Below, one piece after another: positions 29,451-38,466 of a stretch of 64,000 nucleotides of DNA. Origin of the DNA: Sporomusaceae bacterium UBA7701 (GTDB taxonomy: Bacteria > Bacillota > Negativicutes > Sporomusales > UBA7701); the NCBI GenBank assembly GCA_002482545.1, contig DLGF01000025.1, positions 124,001 through 188,000 on the forward strand. Direction: 5' to 3'. The position numbers and the translations under genes are program-made. Each line of letters starts with the position of its first letter. Within the stretch, counting starts at the first letter, position 1. The notes under the pieces are model-generated. The model made no database searches. It worked only from the letters and a program-made list of their open reading frames with translations, and had not been told where the DNA came from.

Positions 29451-30383
29451 ATGGTGTTGAAGAGTAAAAAAAGGGTTTGGGCAGTGCTTTTGGTGGTTGT
29501 ATTCAGCATAGGTCTTCTGGCGGGCTGCGGCAGCAGTCAGCCTCCGGCAGGCGAACCGGCCAAAAAGGCCGTGGTGGGTTTGGCTATTTCCACCCTCAAC
29601 AATCCGTTCTTTGTTGATCTGAGAGACGGCGCCAAGGCCGCCGCCGATGCCAGCGGCATGGATTTGGTGGTCATGGACGCCCAGAATGACGCCGGCAAAC
29701 AAATGGCCAACATTGAGGACCTCATCCAGAAAAAGGTAAGCGTAATTGTTGTCAATCCCGTGGACTCCAAAGCCATCGTTCCGGCCATTGAAGCCGCAAA
29801 TAAGGCCAATATCCCCGTCATCACGGTCGACCGCAGCGCCGAGGGCGGCAAGGTGGTTTGCGCGATTGCCTCCGACAACGTGGCGGGCGGTAAAATGGCC
29901 GGCCAGTATATCGTTGAAAAGCTGGGCGGCAAAGGCAAACTGGTCGAGCTGGAAGGCCTTCCGGGAAGCTCCGCCGCCAATGACCGCGGCAAAGGCTTCA
30001 ATGAAGCCGTTAAATCGGCCTCGGGCTTGAGCGTTGTCGCCAAGCAGCCCGCCGATTTCGACCGCGGCAAGGGGATGAAGGTCATGGAAAATATCCTGCA
30101 GGCCAATCCGGAAATAAATGCTGTTTTCGCGCATAATGACGAAATGGCCCTGGGCGCCTTGGAAGCCATCAAGGCCGCCAACCGCACCGGCATGATCGTA
30201 GTGGGCTTTGATGCCACCGCCGACGCCCAAAAAGCGGTAAAGGACGGCTCGCTGGCCGCAACCGTGGCGCAGCAACCGAAAGAAATGGGAAAAATCTCTA
30301 TTGAAACCGCCAAAAAAATCCTGGCCAAAGAAAGTGTTCCGGCCACCATTCCGGTCGCGCTGGAATTAGTGGTTCAGAAATAG
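29451..30383 (+). CDS. rbsB: Ribose-binding lipoprotein RbsB
   Basis: Extracytoplasmic sugar-binding protein, 310 residues. A lipobox (LLAGCGSS) after a basic/hydrophobic leader marks a lipoprotein. The mature protein shows STLNNPFFVDLRDGAKAAAD and NPVDSKAIVPAIEAANKANIP, classic type-1 periplasmic binding motifs, and FDRGKGMKVMENILQANPEI near the C-terminal lobe. ATG 29451 follows CAGGAGG. It is the last gene of the operon. Confidence 0.94.
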   Translation: MVLKSKKRVWAVLLVVVFSIGLLAGCGSSQPPAGEPAKKAVVGLAISTLNNPFFVDLRDGAKAAADASGMDLVVMDAQNDAGKQMANIEDLIQKKVSVIVVNPVDSKAIVPAIEAANKANIPVITVDRSAEGGKVVCAIASDNVAGGKMAGQYIVEKLGGKGKLVELEGLPGSSAANDRGKGFNEAVKSASGLSVVAKQPADFDRGKGMKVMENILQANPEINAVFAHNDEMALGALEAIKAANRTGMIVVGFDATADAQKAVKDGSLAATVAQQPKEMGKISIETAKKILAKESVPATIPVALELVVQK

Positions 30384-30420
30384 CGCTAGGGTCCTGGCAC
30401 AGCGGGCATGGGAAAGACAA

Positions 30421-30447
30421 AAAGGGCGGAATGTTCCGCCCTTTTTT
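30421..30447 (+). terminator. Intrinsic terminator after rbsB
   Basis: Perfect 11-bp stem (AAAGGGCGGAA / TTCCGCCCTTT) around TG, followed by TTT. Ends the ribose operon. Confidence 0.93.
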
Positions 30448-30577
30448 ATTATGGTTCCGCACCCGGCGAGCAGGATAGGCGCGATGCTCTAACGAATGGA
30501 TGTACCAATGTTCGTCCCGTAACAAAGTATCGGTTCCCGGGAAAAGGGCCCCACGAGTTCAGAAAGCAGGTGATCGC

Positions 30578-32368
30578 TTGAAAATCTCAGAGATCTACGA
30601 ACCTGTTCCGCCGCTGAAAAAAACGTGCTCGATCCGTGAAGGAATCGACGCCATACTGAAGGCCAATGTGAGTCTGCTGCCGGTTGTGGACGAGGATGCG
30701 GGCTATCTGGGCGTAATTACGCTTCAAGGTTTACTGGCGGCTTGCTCGAAGGCGGACGCCGGCGCCCCGGCGGAAACCTGCCTGGAGACAGGGGTTCCTT
30801 TAATCGCGGCGGACAGCGATTTCGGCGACATTCCGGCGGCGGCGGACCGCCTCGTCGTGACCGATGCCAAAGAGAAAGTAGTGGGGGTCATTACTTCGGC
30901 CCGCCTGGTCAGGAGCCTGCTGGATTATTTTTTTGAGGTGGAGAGGATGGTCAGGCGGACAACCGACGCCGAGAAAACAACCTCCCGCTACAACGTGGTA
31001 AAGGGCCTGGTCACCGATCTGGAAGCGATTATCAATTCCTCTTATGACGGAATATTCATAACTGACGGCCAAGGAACGGTAGTGCGGCTGAATGAAGCCT
31101 ATGAGCGGATCACCGGTATCCGGGCCAGTGAAGTCATCGGCAAAAACATGGCGAATCTCGTCCAGGAGGGCGTTTATGACCAATCGGCAACCGTGCTCGT
31201 GCTGGAGAGGCGGGAAAGCGTCACCGTCGACCAGACCGTCAAGCCGACCAACAAGCATATTTTAGTCACAGGCAACCCGATCTTTGACGAGCAGGGCAAT
31301 ATCTTCCGGGTGGTGACCAATGTCCGCGACATCACCGAACTCACCAACCTGCAGAAGGCCCTTTCGCAAACCGTGGTGGAAACGCTGAAATACCAGACCG
31401 AGCTGTCCCATTTGCGGTCCTTGCAGCTCAAGAGCGCGGAGATTCAGTTCCGCAGCAGGGCTATGGCCGCTGTCCTCGAGCTGGCGGCCAAGGTGGCCGA
31501 CGTAAACTCCAACGTGCTGATTGTCGGGGAGTCGGGCACCGGAAAAGAACTGGTGGCCAAGCTTATCCACCGGGAAGGCAAAGGCGAGGGCAAACCCTTT
31601 ATAAAAATTAACTGCGGGGCCATCCCGGAAAACCTGCTGGAGTCGGAATTATTCGGCTATGAGCGAGGGGCCTTTACCGGCGCCCGCAAGGAAGGCAAAC
31701 CGGGACTGTTTGAACTGGCCAACCGGGGCACGCTCTTTCTGGACGAGATCGGCGAAATGTCGCCGTTTTTACAGGTCAAACTGCTCCGGGCTATCCAGGA
31801 AAAGACCGTGACCCGGGTAGGCGGCGTTTCCCCGGTCCAGGTGGATGTCCGGATTATTGCCGCAACCCACCGCAACCTGGCCAATATGGTAAAAACGGGA
31901 AAATTCCGGGAGGACTTGTACTACCGGCTGATGGTGGTCCCCATCCAGCTCCCGCCCTTGCGGGAACGCAAAGAGGACATTCCGCTGCTGGCCATGCACT
32001 TCATCGAGCGGTTCAACAAAGAGTTCGGCTTTAATAAGTCGGTATCGCCGCAAGTGATCGACAAACTGGCCGAGTATTCCTGGCCCGGCAATGTCCGGGA
32101 GCTGGAGAACGTCATTGAGCGAATGATGGTCACGACGCCGGATGATGAACTTACACCGGCGGCACTGCCGACCCTCATCGCCCGGGATAAGCTGTCGCCC
32201 AAGGCCGGAACGAGGCTGAAAGACGCCTTGGACCAGACGGAAAAGACCTTGCTGGCGGAGGCCTTTCAGAAATACCGGTCCTGGCCTAAAACGGCCGAAG
32301 CGCTGGGCATCGACCGGACCACCGCCTTCCGGAAAGCGATAAAACATGGGCTGATTGATAAACCCTAG
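30578..32368 (+). CDS. Sigma-54-dependent activator with N-terminal CBS pair and PAS sensor
   Basis: A 596-residue enhancer-binding protein. Residues 1-125 form two CBS-like repeats (LKANVSLLPVVDEDAGYLGVI, then RLVVTDAKEKVVGVITSARL), which in other proteins sense adenosyl ligands such as AMP, ATP or CoA. A PAS domain follows (IINSSYDGIFITDG), then the AAA+ domain with GESGTGKE, RGAFTGA and FREDLYYRL, and a C-terminal helix-turn-helix. TTG 30578 is preferred because the CBS fold starts there with an AGG site at 7 bases; an upstream ATG at 30500 lacks one. It directly precedes the -24/-12 promoter of the 4-hydroxybutyrate genes and is almost certainly their activator. Confidence 0.9.
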   Translation: MKISEIYEPVPPLKKTCSIREGIDAILKANVSLLPVVDEDAGYLGVITLQGLLAACSKADAGAPAETCLETGVPLIAADSDFGDIPAAADRLVVTDAKEKVVGVITSARLVRSLLDYFFEVERMVRRTTDAEKTTSRYNVVKGLVTDLEAIINSSYDGIFITDGQGTVVRLNEAYERITGIRASEVIGKNMANLVQEGVYDQSATVLVLERRESVTVDQTVKPTNKHILVTGNPIFDEQGNIFRVVTNVRDITELTNLQKALSQTVVETLKYQTELSHLRSLQLKSAEIQFRSRAMAAVLELAAKVADVNSNVLIVGESGTGKELVAKLIHREGKGEGKPFIKINCGAIPENLLESELFGYERGAFTGARKEGKPGLFELANRGTLFLDEIGEMSPFLQVKLLRAIQEKTVTRVGGVSPVQVDVRIIAATHRNLANMVKTGKFREDLYYRLMVVPIQLPPLRERKEDIPLLAMHFIERFNKEFGFNKSVSPQVIDKLAEYSWPGNVRELENVIERMMVTTPDDELTPAALPTLIARDKLSPKAGTRLKDALDQTEKTLLAEAFQKYRSWPKTAEALGIDRTTAFRKAIKHGLIDKP

Positions 32369-32400
32369 GCTGGCGGGAACTGTTGCGAACCCACACAGCG

Positions 32401-32473
32401 TTGCATTTCTGCACAAAAGGATAGGGCCGGAGGTCTGGGGTCAGAAAATTCTGACGCCGTTGCAGAAATGCAA
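32401..32473. promoter_or_regulatory. Paired upstream activating sequences before the 4-hydroxybutyrate operon
   Basis: Two related inverted repeats, TTGCATTTCTGCAC (32401-32414) and TTGCAGAAATGCAA (32460-32473), share the form TTGCA-N4-TGCAA and their spacers are reverse complements of each other. Their centres are 59 bases apart. Between them is a third symmetric element, GTCAGAA-AA-TTCTGAC (32440-32455). The nearer site is about 90 bases upstream of the -24 box, the expected place for sigma-54 enhancer sites. Confidence 0.75.
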
Positions 32474-32561
32474 CAATAGCCGGCCGGCTGAAAAGAATCG
32501 AGATAGGGAAGAGGGTCCCCGGAATTAGGAAAACCGGGGCTTTTTTCATATTTGGAACAAT

Positions 32562-32577
32562 TGGCATATATCTTGCA
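32562..32577 (+). promoter_or_regulatory. Sigma-54 (-24/-12) promoter of the 4-hydroxybutyrate operon
   Basis: TGGCATATATCTTGCA keeps GG and GC 12 bases apart and differs from the promoter at 16551 at only two positions in the spacer. It lies about 90 bases before the permease start and just downstream of the gene for a sigma-54 activator. Confidence 0.87.
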
Positions 32578-32667
32578 ATAAGAATATTGTGAAAACTTCA
32601 AAGAGGCGGGTAAGTCGCGCGCGCAACTGCCAAAGCCACACCACTTTATTGAAGGAGGATGAGTTAT

Positions 32668-34083
32668 TTGAGTTGGTTAGGACCTGTGTACAAGCGCGAG
32701 TTTGGTCAGAGACAGCCCTGTATTCCCTTTGGCCCTTTCCAGATCAGGCTGCCGTTTGTTCACTACCGTTTCGAGCTTCCGGACTATATCCAGGGGCTCA
32801 TGATGTGCGCGGTATGTCTCGGCATTATTCCCGTTTTGCAAGAGTATCTCGGAATGCCATTCGAAGTCGCCATCACCATTGTCATTCTGAACGGATTTCT
32901 CTATCTGTGGCATTCGCATCTGGGCGATCCGGTTGTCCCCGGCTGGATAACCCCGGCCATTCCCCTGCTGCTGCTTTGGCTCAAAACCTTCCCGGAAGGC
33001 GTGCCCAGGATGCATGCCCTGATCGCCTTCGAAATGGAACTCGGCATCTTTGCCCTGTTTCTCGGGGCGACGGGTTTGGCGAAGCGGTTTGTCGATCTGG
33101 TGCCGGACGCGCTGAAATCGGGTATTCTGCTCGGCGCCGGGGTTGCCGCCGTTCGCCTGGTTTTTGAGAAGGGCGGCAACTTCGACAAGTACCCCTGGAC
33201 CATCACCATCGCGATCGGGTTTGCTTTCTACATCCTGTTTTCCAACAACTTCAAGAACATCCGCTCCAAAAACCTGTTTCTGAAGTACCTCTCCGACCTG
33301 GGGCTGCTGCCGGCGCTGGTTCTGGCCGTCTTTATCGCCCCGCTGGTGAAAGAGCTTCCGTGGCCTACGATCCAATGGGGCTTCACCATCCCCCAGTTCG
33401 CAACGCTGTGGCATGAATGGACTCCTTTCGCGGCCCGGATCGGTTTCCCGCCGCTGAGCCTCTTTGCGGAGGCGGCGCCGCTCGTTGCCGCGGTCTATGT
33501 GGTATTGTTCGGAGAACTCATCCAGGCCGAGGCGCTGATTGACGAGGCCCGGGAATTCCGGCACGGGGATGAGGACGTCCACTATGACGCCAACCGCAAC
33601 AATATTATCTGCGGCCTGCGGAACATCACCATGTCAATGGCGGGGCCGGACCTCTCCATGTGCGGTCCTCTCTGGGCGGCCATGCAAGTTGTAACCTGCG
33701 AACGGTACAAACACGGCCGCGAGGCCATGGACAGCCTGTTCGGCGGAGTGGCTTCCTTCCGGCTGGGCACTTTTACCGGCTACTTCCTGTCGCCGATCGT
33801 TACCCTGGTAAAACCCATCCTGCCGATCGCCCTGTCGCTTACCATGCTGGTGCAGGGTTATGTGGCCGTACGGGTCGGCATCCTGAAGGCCCGCACCTTC
33901 AATGACCTGGGTGTGGCCGGTATTGTCGGCGCGGTGCTGATCTCCCGCGGAGCGGGCTACGCTTTTGCCGTCGGCGTCGTGCTGTGCCTCTTGATCTACG
34001 GCAAAGACTTTTTCCGGAACTGGAACAACTACGACAAGACAAAAGATCCTGTCTTTAACAGCCGCATCGGTCCGGACGCTTAA
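32668..34083 (+). CDS. Polytopic membrane permease, candidate 4-hydroxybutyrate transporter
   Basis: About 471 residues with roughly 12-14 hydrophobic segments and short loops. The pattern (PVVPGWITPAIPLLLLWLK, then SMAGPDLSMCGPLWAAMQVVTCERYKHG, later FNDLGVAGIVGAVLISRG) recalls the UraA/SulP/benzoate-type fold, but I cannot place it firmly in a named family. As first gene after the sigma-54 promoter and next to abfD and the CoA-transferase, it most likely imports 4-hydroxybutyrate or a related short acid; this is inference. The GGAGG site abuts ATG 32659 but is 9 bases from TTG 32668, which is therefore preferred. Confidence 0.75.
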   Translation: MSWLGPVYKREFGQRQPCIPFGPFQIRLPFVHYRFELPDYIQGLMMCAVCLGIIPVLQEYLGMPFEVAITIVILNGFLYLWHSHLGDPVVPGWITPAIPLLLLWLKTFPEGVPRMHALIAFEMELGIFALFLGATGLAKRFVDLVPDALKSGILLGAGVAAVRLVFEKGGNFDKYPWTITIAIGFAFYILFSNNFKNIRSKNLFLKYLSDLGLLPALVLAVFIAPLVKELPWPTIQWGFTIPQFATLWHEWTPFAARIGFPPLSLFAEAAPLVAAVYVVLFGELIQAEALIDEAREFRHGDEDVHYDANRNNIICGLRNITMSMAGPDLSMCGPLWAAMQVVTCERYKHGREAMDSLFGGVASFRLGTFTGYFLSPIVTLVKPILPIALSLTMLVQGYVAVRVGILKARTFNDLGVAGIVGAVLISRGAGYAFAVGVVLCLLIYGKDFFRNWNNYDKTKDPVFNSRIGPDA

Positions 34084-34140
34084 TGGACTGAAAGCCTGCG
34101 GGCTTTTAGCGATAAAAACTTATTCAGGAGGTCTTGCAAA

Positions 34141-35592
34141 ATGGCACTGAAAACCCCACAACAATATGAGGAGAGCTTACGGAAGCTCAATTTGAAGGTA
34201 TATCTGCAGGGAGAGCTGGTAAAAAACCCCGTCGACCATCCGATCATCCGGCCGTCGATGAACTCGGTCAAGGCGACTTATGAACTGGCTCAGGATCCTC
34301 AATACGAAGACCTTATGACCGCTACGTCGCATCTGACGGGCAAAAAGGTCAACCGGTTCTGTCACCTTCATCAAAACACCGAGGACCTGGTGAAGAAGGT
34401 CAAAATGCAGCGGCTGCTTGGTCAAAAAACCGCCGCCTGTTTCCAACGCTGTGTCGGGATGGATGCCATCAACGCCGTTGACAGCACCACCTTCGAAATG
34501 GATCAGAAACTGGGAACCCCTTATCACGAGCGCTTTGTCAAGTTCCTGCGCCAGATGCAGGAAGAAGACTGGACAGTAGACGGCGCGATGACCGACCCCA
34601 AAGGCGACCGCGGCCTGTCGCCCAGCAAGCAGGCCGATCCCGACCTGTTCGTTCATGTCGTGGAAAAACGCAAGGACGGTATCGTGGTCTGCGGCGCGAA
34701 AGCTCACCAGACGGGCGCCATTAATTCCCACTGGATTCTCATCATGCCGACCATCTCCATGACCAAGGAGGATGCCGATTACGCCGTGTCGTTCGCCGCG
34801 CCGGCCGATGCGGAAGGCATCTTCTACATCTATGGCCGCCAGTCCTGCGACACCCGGAAGCTCGAGGGCGGCGACATCGACGTGGGCAACAAAAACTACG
34901 GCGGCCACGAAGCGCTGATGGTCTTCGACAATGTCTTCATTCCCTGGGAAAATGTCTTCATGTGCGGTGAATATGAATTCAGCGGGATGCTGGTGGAACG
35001 GTTCGCCGGCTACCATCGTCAAAGCTACGGCGGCTGTAAAGTCGGGGTCGGCGACGTACTGATCGGGGCTGCGGCGCTGGCTGCGGATTATAACGGCGCC
35101 AACAAAGCTTCCCATCTAAAAGACAAACTGATTGAAATGGTTCATTTGAACGAAACGCTGTATGCCTGCGGCATCGCTTGCTCGGCCGAAGGACATAAAA
35201 CGGCGTCGGGCACCTATCTCATCGACCTGCTGCTGGCCAACGTCTGCAAGCAGAATGTAACCCGCTTCCCCTACGAGATCGCCCGCCTGGCCGAGGATAT
35301 CGCCGGCGGCCTGATGGTGACGATGCCTTCCGAAAAGGACCTCCGCCATCCGACCATCGGCAAGGTGGTGGAAAAATATTTCAAAGGGGTGGCTTCGGTT
35401 CCGACCGAAGACCGGATGCGGATTTTGCGGCTCATCGAAAACCTCACTCTCGGCACCGCCGCCGTCGGCTACCGCACCGAGTCGATGCACGGCGCGGGAT
35501 CGCCCCAGGCGCAGCGGATCATGATTTCCCGCCAGGGGAATCTCGAACAGAAAAAGCAACTGGCCAAAGCGATTGCCGGAATCAAAAAATAA
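34141..35592 (+). CDS. abfD: 4-hydroxybutyryl-CoA dehydratase / vinylacetyl-CoA delta-isomerase
   Basis: Flavin- and [4Fe-4S]-containing enzyme that dehydrates 4-hydroxybutyryl-CoA to crotonyl-CoA through a ketyl radical. All four cluster ligands known from Clostridium aminobutyricum AbfD can be placed: C100 and C104 (AACFQRCVGMD; C99/C103 there), H292 and C299 (GYHRQSYGGCKVG). The 483 residues match the family. The 4-hydroxyphenylacetate-3-monooxygenase-like flavin domain (DGIVVCGAKAHQTGAINSHW) is intact. An AGGAGG site lies upstream. The following NifU-like gene may help build its cluster. Confidence 0.97.
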   Translation: MALKTPQQYEESLRKLNLKVYLQGELVKNPVDHPIIRPSMNSVKATYELAQDPQYEDLMTATSHLTGKKVNRFCHLHQNTEDLVKKVKMQRLLGQKTAACFQRCVGMDAINAVDSTTFEMDQKLGTPYHERFVKFLRQMQEEDWTVDGAMTDPKGDRGLSPSKQADPDLFVHVVEKRKDGIVVCGAKAHQTGAINSHWILIMPTISMTKEDADYAVSFAAPADAEGIFYIYGRQSCDTRKLEGGDIDVGNKNYGGHEALMVFDNVFIPWENVFMCGEYEFSGMLVERFAGYHRQSYGGCKVGVGDVLIGAAALAADYNGANKASHLKDKLIEMVHLNETLYACGIACSAEGHKTASGTYLIDLLLANVCKQNVTRFPYEIARLAEDIAGGLMVTMPSEKDLRHPTIGKVVEKYFKGVASVPTEDRMRILRLIENLTLGTAAVGYRTESMHGAGSPQAQRIMISRQGNLEQKKQLAKAIAGIKK

Positions 35593-35610
35593 CTGCGTTA
35601 AGGTGTCAAA

Positions 35611-35886
35611 ATGAAAAGAGTGGAAGAAATATTGGCGCAGAAAGTACGTCCGGTACTCAACGCGCATAATGGCGACATTGAACTGCTGGAAGTGACACCA
35701 GACGGATATGTGAAAGTCAAGCTGACCGGGGCATGCAGTGCATGCCCCGGTGCTCAGCAAACCCTTTCGGAGGTTGTAGAAGCCGCGCTGAAGGAGGCTT
35801 GTCCGGAAATCAAAGGGGTAATACCGGTATTTCAGGTGAGCGACGACTTGATCCAGGCGGCTCTCAAGCTGCTCCGCAAGGGATAA
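35611..35886 (+). CDS. NifU C-terminal-domain Fe-S scaffold protein
   Basis: A 91-residue stand-alone NifU-like (NFU) domain: VEEILAQKVRPVLNAHNGDIELLEV followed by LTGACSACPGAQQTL with the CxxC that holds a transient [4Fe-4S] cluster. It lies 18 bases after abfD. Cluster delivery to AbfD, or to the ferredoxin-fused EtfA, is the likely role but is inferred from position. Confidence 0.92.
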   Translation: MKRVEEILAQKVRPVLNAHNGDIELLEVTPDGYVKVKLTGACSACPGAQQTLSEVVEAALKEACPEIKGVIPVFQVSDDLIQAALKLLRKG

Positions 35887-35892
35887 GCCGGT

Positions 35893-36216
35893 ATGCGAAA
35901 AAGGATTAGCATCAAATTCTGCGGCGGCTGCAACCCCCGGATCGACCGGGGGAGCGTCGCGGAGGAGATAAAAAGGTACGGGCTGGAAAACGGCATTGAG
36001 ATTTTATATAACAGCCTGGATGCCGATTTGATCATTTTTCTGAGCGGCTGTTCCGCCAACTGCGCGGGTCATTATTGTAAAAGTGACAAGCCGTGCGTCG
36101 TTATCGCCGCCAATTCCATTGATGCGATAGCGGTGAGGGAGGATGACCTTGGCACTCAGGCAGTCAAAAAAGTGAGGGATTATTTTGAGCGACTGGAGAA
36201 ACGCCCACCGAGATAA
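35893..36216 (+). CDS. Cysteine-rich small protein with FCGGCNPRIDR motif
   Basis: A 107-residue cytosolic protein I cannot assign to a characterised family. Six cysteines stand out: C10 and C13 in FCGGCNPRIDR, then C53, C57, C62 and C68 in SGCSANCAGHYCKSDKPC; this is a likely metal or Fe-S site. The region between looks like a small alpha/beta fold (EEIKRYGLENGIEILYN). It is 6 bases after the NifU-like gene, and its end overlaps the CoA-transferase start by 32 bases, so it is firmly part of the operon. An accessory role for Fe-S assembly or redox handling of AbfD is a guess from context. Confidence 0.8.
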   Translation: MRKRISIKFCGGCNPRIDRGSVAEEIKRYGLENGIEILYNSLDADLIIFLSGCSANCAGHYCKSDKPCVVIAANSIDAIAVREDDLGTQAVKKVRDYFERLEKRPPR

Positions 36217-37480
36217 ACTCGTTTCTGCAGAACAGGCTTTAAAAAACGTAAAGTCCGGTAACCGGGTGGTCATCGGCCATGCCTGCGGCGAACCGCCCAC
36301 TTTGGTGGAGGCGCTGGTTGCCAGGGCACCGGAACTGCGGGACGTGGAGATCGTCCACATGGTGGCGATGGGACCGGCAAAATACGCCCAGCCGGGAATG
36401 GAGAACAGCTTCCGGCATAACGCCTTGTTTGTCGGAGCCACAACCCGCAAGGCCGTCGAAGAAAAACGGGGCGACTATACGCCTTGCTTTTTTTCGGAAA
36501 TACCCCGGCTATTCAAGAATAAAATCCTGCCGGTCGACGTCGTCCTGATGCAGGTTGCCCCTCCCGACGAGCAGGGGTATTGCAGCTACGGGGTCTCCGC
36601 CGATTACACCATGCCGGCGGCCGAGTGCGCCCGGCTGGTGATCGTCCAGATGAACGCCCAGATGCCGCGGACCACGGGCGCGAGAATTCACTTGGACGCC
36701 ATTCACCTTATCGTGGAGAAAGACGAACCGCTGATTGAGCTCAAACCTCCCCAAATTGGCGATGTGGAATGCAAAATCGGTGAAAATGTCGCCAGTCTCA
36801 TTCCGGACGGGGCTACGCTGCAGCTCGGCATAGGGGCGATTCCCGATGCGGTGCTGCTGTTTCTGAAGGAAAAAAAGGATTTGGGCATCCATTCGGAAAT
36901 GTTTTCCGACGGCGTGGTGGTTCTGGCTGAGGCCGGAGTCATCACCAACCGGAAGAAAACCCTCCACCCCGGGAAGTTTATGGCCACTTTCCTGATGGGA
37001 ACCCGGAAACTGTATGATTTTGTGGACAATAACCCGGACGTGGAGCTCAGGTCTGTCGATTATATCAATGATCCCTATGTTATTGGGCAGCATGACAATA
37101 TGATCTCGATCAACTCCGCTCTGCAGGTCGACCTCATGGGCCAGGTCAACGCCGAAATGATCGGCTCCACCCAATTCAGCGGGATCGGCGGACAAGTGGA
37201 CTTTGTCCGGGGCGCCAGCCGGTCTGCCGGCGGAAAATCGATCATTGCCATCCCTTCGACCGCCGCGAAAGGAAAAATATCCCGGATTGCCTGCGAAATT
37301 GATCGCGGCGCGGCCATATCCACCTCCCGCAACGATGTGCATTATGTCGTGACGGAATACGGGACTGCCGATTTACGGGGAAAAAGTTTGCGCCAGCGGG
37401 CTGAGGCGCTGATTGCCATCGCCCATCCTGATTTCCGGGAGTCTTTGCTGGCGCAGGCCAAAGAAGCCAAGCTACTCTGA
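36185..37480 (+). CDS. abfT: 4-hydroxybutyrate CoA-transferase
   Basis: Moves CoA from acetyl-CoA or butyryl-CoA to 4-hydroxybutyrate. The 431 residues are typical of the AbfT/Cat2 group. The catalytic Glu is E238 in GIHSEMFSDGV, the same number as in C. aminobutyricum AbfT, and the oxyanion loop LGIGAIPDAVL and the C-terminal VVTEYGTADLRGKSLRQRAEAL are intact. The start is TTG at 36185 (SDWRNAHRDK) inside the end of the previous gene. The alternative acetyl-CoA hydrolase reading is less likely next to abfD. Confidence 0.93.
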   Translation: MSDWRNAHRDKLVSAEQALKNVKSGNRVVIGHACGEPPTLVEALVARAPELRDVEIVHMVAMGPAKYAQPGMENSFRHNALFVGATTRKAVEEKRGDYTPCFFSEIPRLFKNKILPVDVVLMQVAPPDEQGYCSYGVSADYTMPAAECARLVIVQMNAQMPRTTGARIHLDAIHLIVEKDEPLIELKPPQIGDVECKIGENVASLIPDGATLQLGIGAIPDAVLLFLKEKKDLGIHSEMFSDGVVVLAEAGVITNRKKTLHPGKFMATFLMGTRKLYDFVDNNPDVELRSVDYINDPYVIGQHDNMISINSALQVDLMGQVNAEMIGSTQFSGIGGQVDFVRGASRSAGGKSIIAIPSTAAKGKISRIACEIDRGAAISTSRNDVHYVVTEYGTADLRGKSLRQRAEALIAIAHPDFRESLLAQAKEAKLL

Positions 37481-37530
37481 CCGGGAAACTTCATGGAGGA
37501 CCTTCTGCACCTTGTGAAGGAGGAAGCGGC

Positions 37531-38403
37531 TTGCTGAAGAATAATATACCAATAATAGTTCCTGAGGACCCTGCCGTGCGTACCGCCCTGGACGAGGTTA
37601 CCATGGCGGCCTTTACGGTCCATGCCCTGTTCAAGGGAAAAAATGTCGTCGCCGTGGCGGATACGGAAAGGTACCGCGTATACATTCCCGGCCAGGGCAT
37701 CGATCATGGACTGAAAGCCGGAGATTCGATCGTTCCCGGTTCCATAATGGATCAGACGGTTAAAGGCCAACAGCGGATCAGTGTCCGGAAAGACAGCTCG
37801 CTATTCGGTTTTCCCTATATCGGCATTGCTTACCCGGTGTTTGACCGGGAGGAAAACGTGCTGGGCGGTCTTATTATCTGCGAGAACATAGCCCATTTGG
37901 AAGAATTGACCCAGGCTTCCAAGCACCTCAATGCGATTACCCAGGAAGTGGTAGACATGGTGGGCTCGCTGGAGGAACTGAACCACACCGTGCTCAGCGT
38001 CGGGCAGCAGCTTTCGCAGCATTCCGGCGAGTCCCTGGAGAAAGTAAAGTCCACCGATGATGTGCTGCAATTCATCCGGGGCATTTCGTCCCAGACCAAT
38101 ATTCTCGGTCTGAACGCCTCCATCGAAGCCGCCCGGGCGGGTGCGCAGGGACGCGGGTTTTCGGTGGTGGCGGACGAGATCCGCAAACTGGCGGCGGAAA
38201 GTTTACGATCGGTGGAAATCATTGCCGCGACACTCGGGAATATCCGCGACGCTTCGGGGAATGTCAATATCGAGGTCGAAAAGATCGGCCAATTTGCGGA
38301 GCGTCAGGCCAAGGCGGTCGAAGAACTGACGGCCATTGTCCAGCAATTGCATTCGGTCGGGGCGACCTTGCAGCATCAGGCGGAAAATATCTTGGCTGAA
38401 TAA
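37531..38403 (+). CDS. Soluble methyl-accepting-chemotaxis-like sensor protein
   Basis: A 290-residue protein with no membrane span. The C-terminal half has the signalling hairpin of chemoreceptors: ISSQTNILGLNASIEAARAG followed by RGFSVVADEIRKLAAES, flanked by coiled-coil helices. The N-terminal about 120 residues look like a GAF/PAS-type sensor (FKGKNVVAVADTERYRVYIPG). TTG 37531 follows AAGGAGG. Its place inside the 4-hydroxybutyrate operon suggests a cytosolic receptor that monitors this substrate or its metabolic state and signals to CheA/CheW; this is inference. The MCP helical bundle is shorter than in full receptors. Confidence 0.85.
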   Translation: MLKNNIPIIVPEDPAVRTALDEVTMAAFTVHALFKGKNVVAVADTERYRVYIPGQGIDHGLKAGDSIVPGSIMDQTVKGQQRISVRKDSSLFGFPYIGIAYPVFDREENVLGGLIICENIAHLEELTQASKHLNAITQEVVDMVGSLEELNHTVLSVGQQLSQHSGESLEKVKSTDDVLQFIRGISSQTNILGLNASIEAARAGAQGRGFSVVADEIRKLAAESLRSVEIIAATLGNIRDASGNVNIEVEKIGQFAERQAKAVEELTAIVQQLHSVGATLQHQAENILAE

Positions 38404-38466
38404 ACCCGGGCGGCCGCCAAGGCACGGCGCGCCGCCCCGCTTCAGCCCTGGGAATGGCGGGATGGT

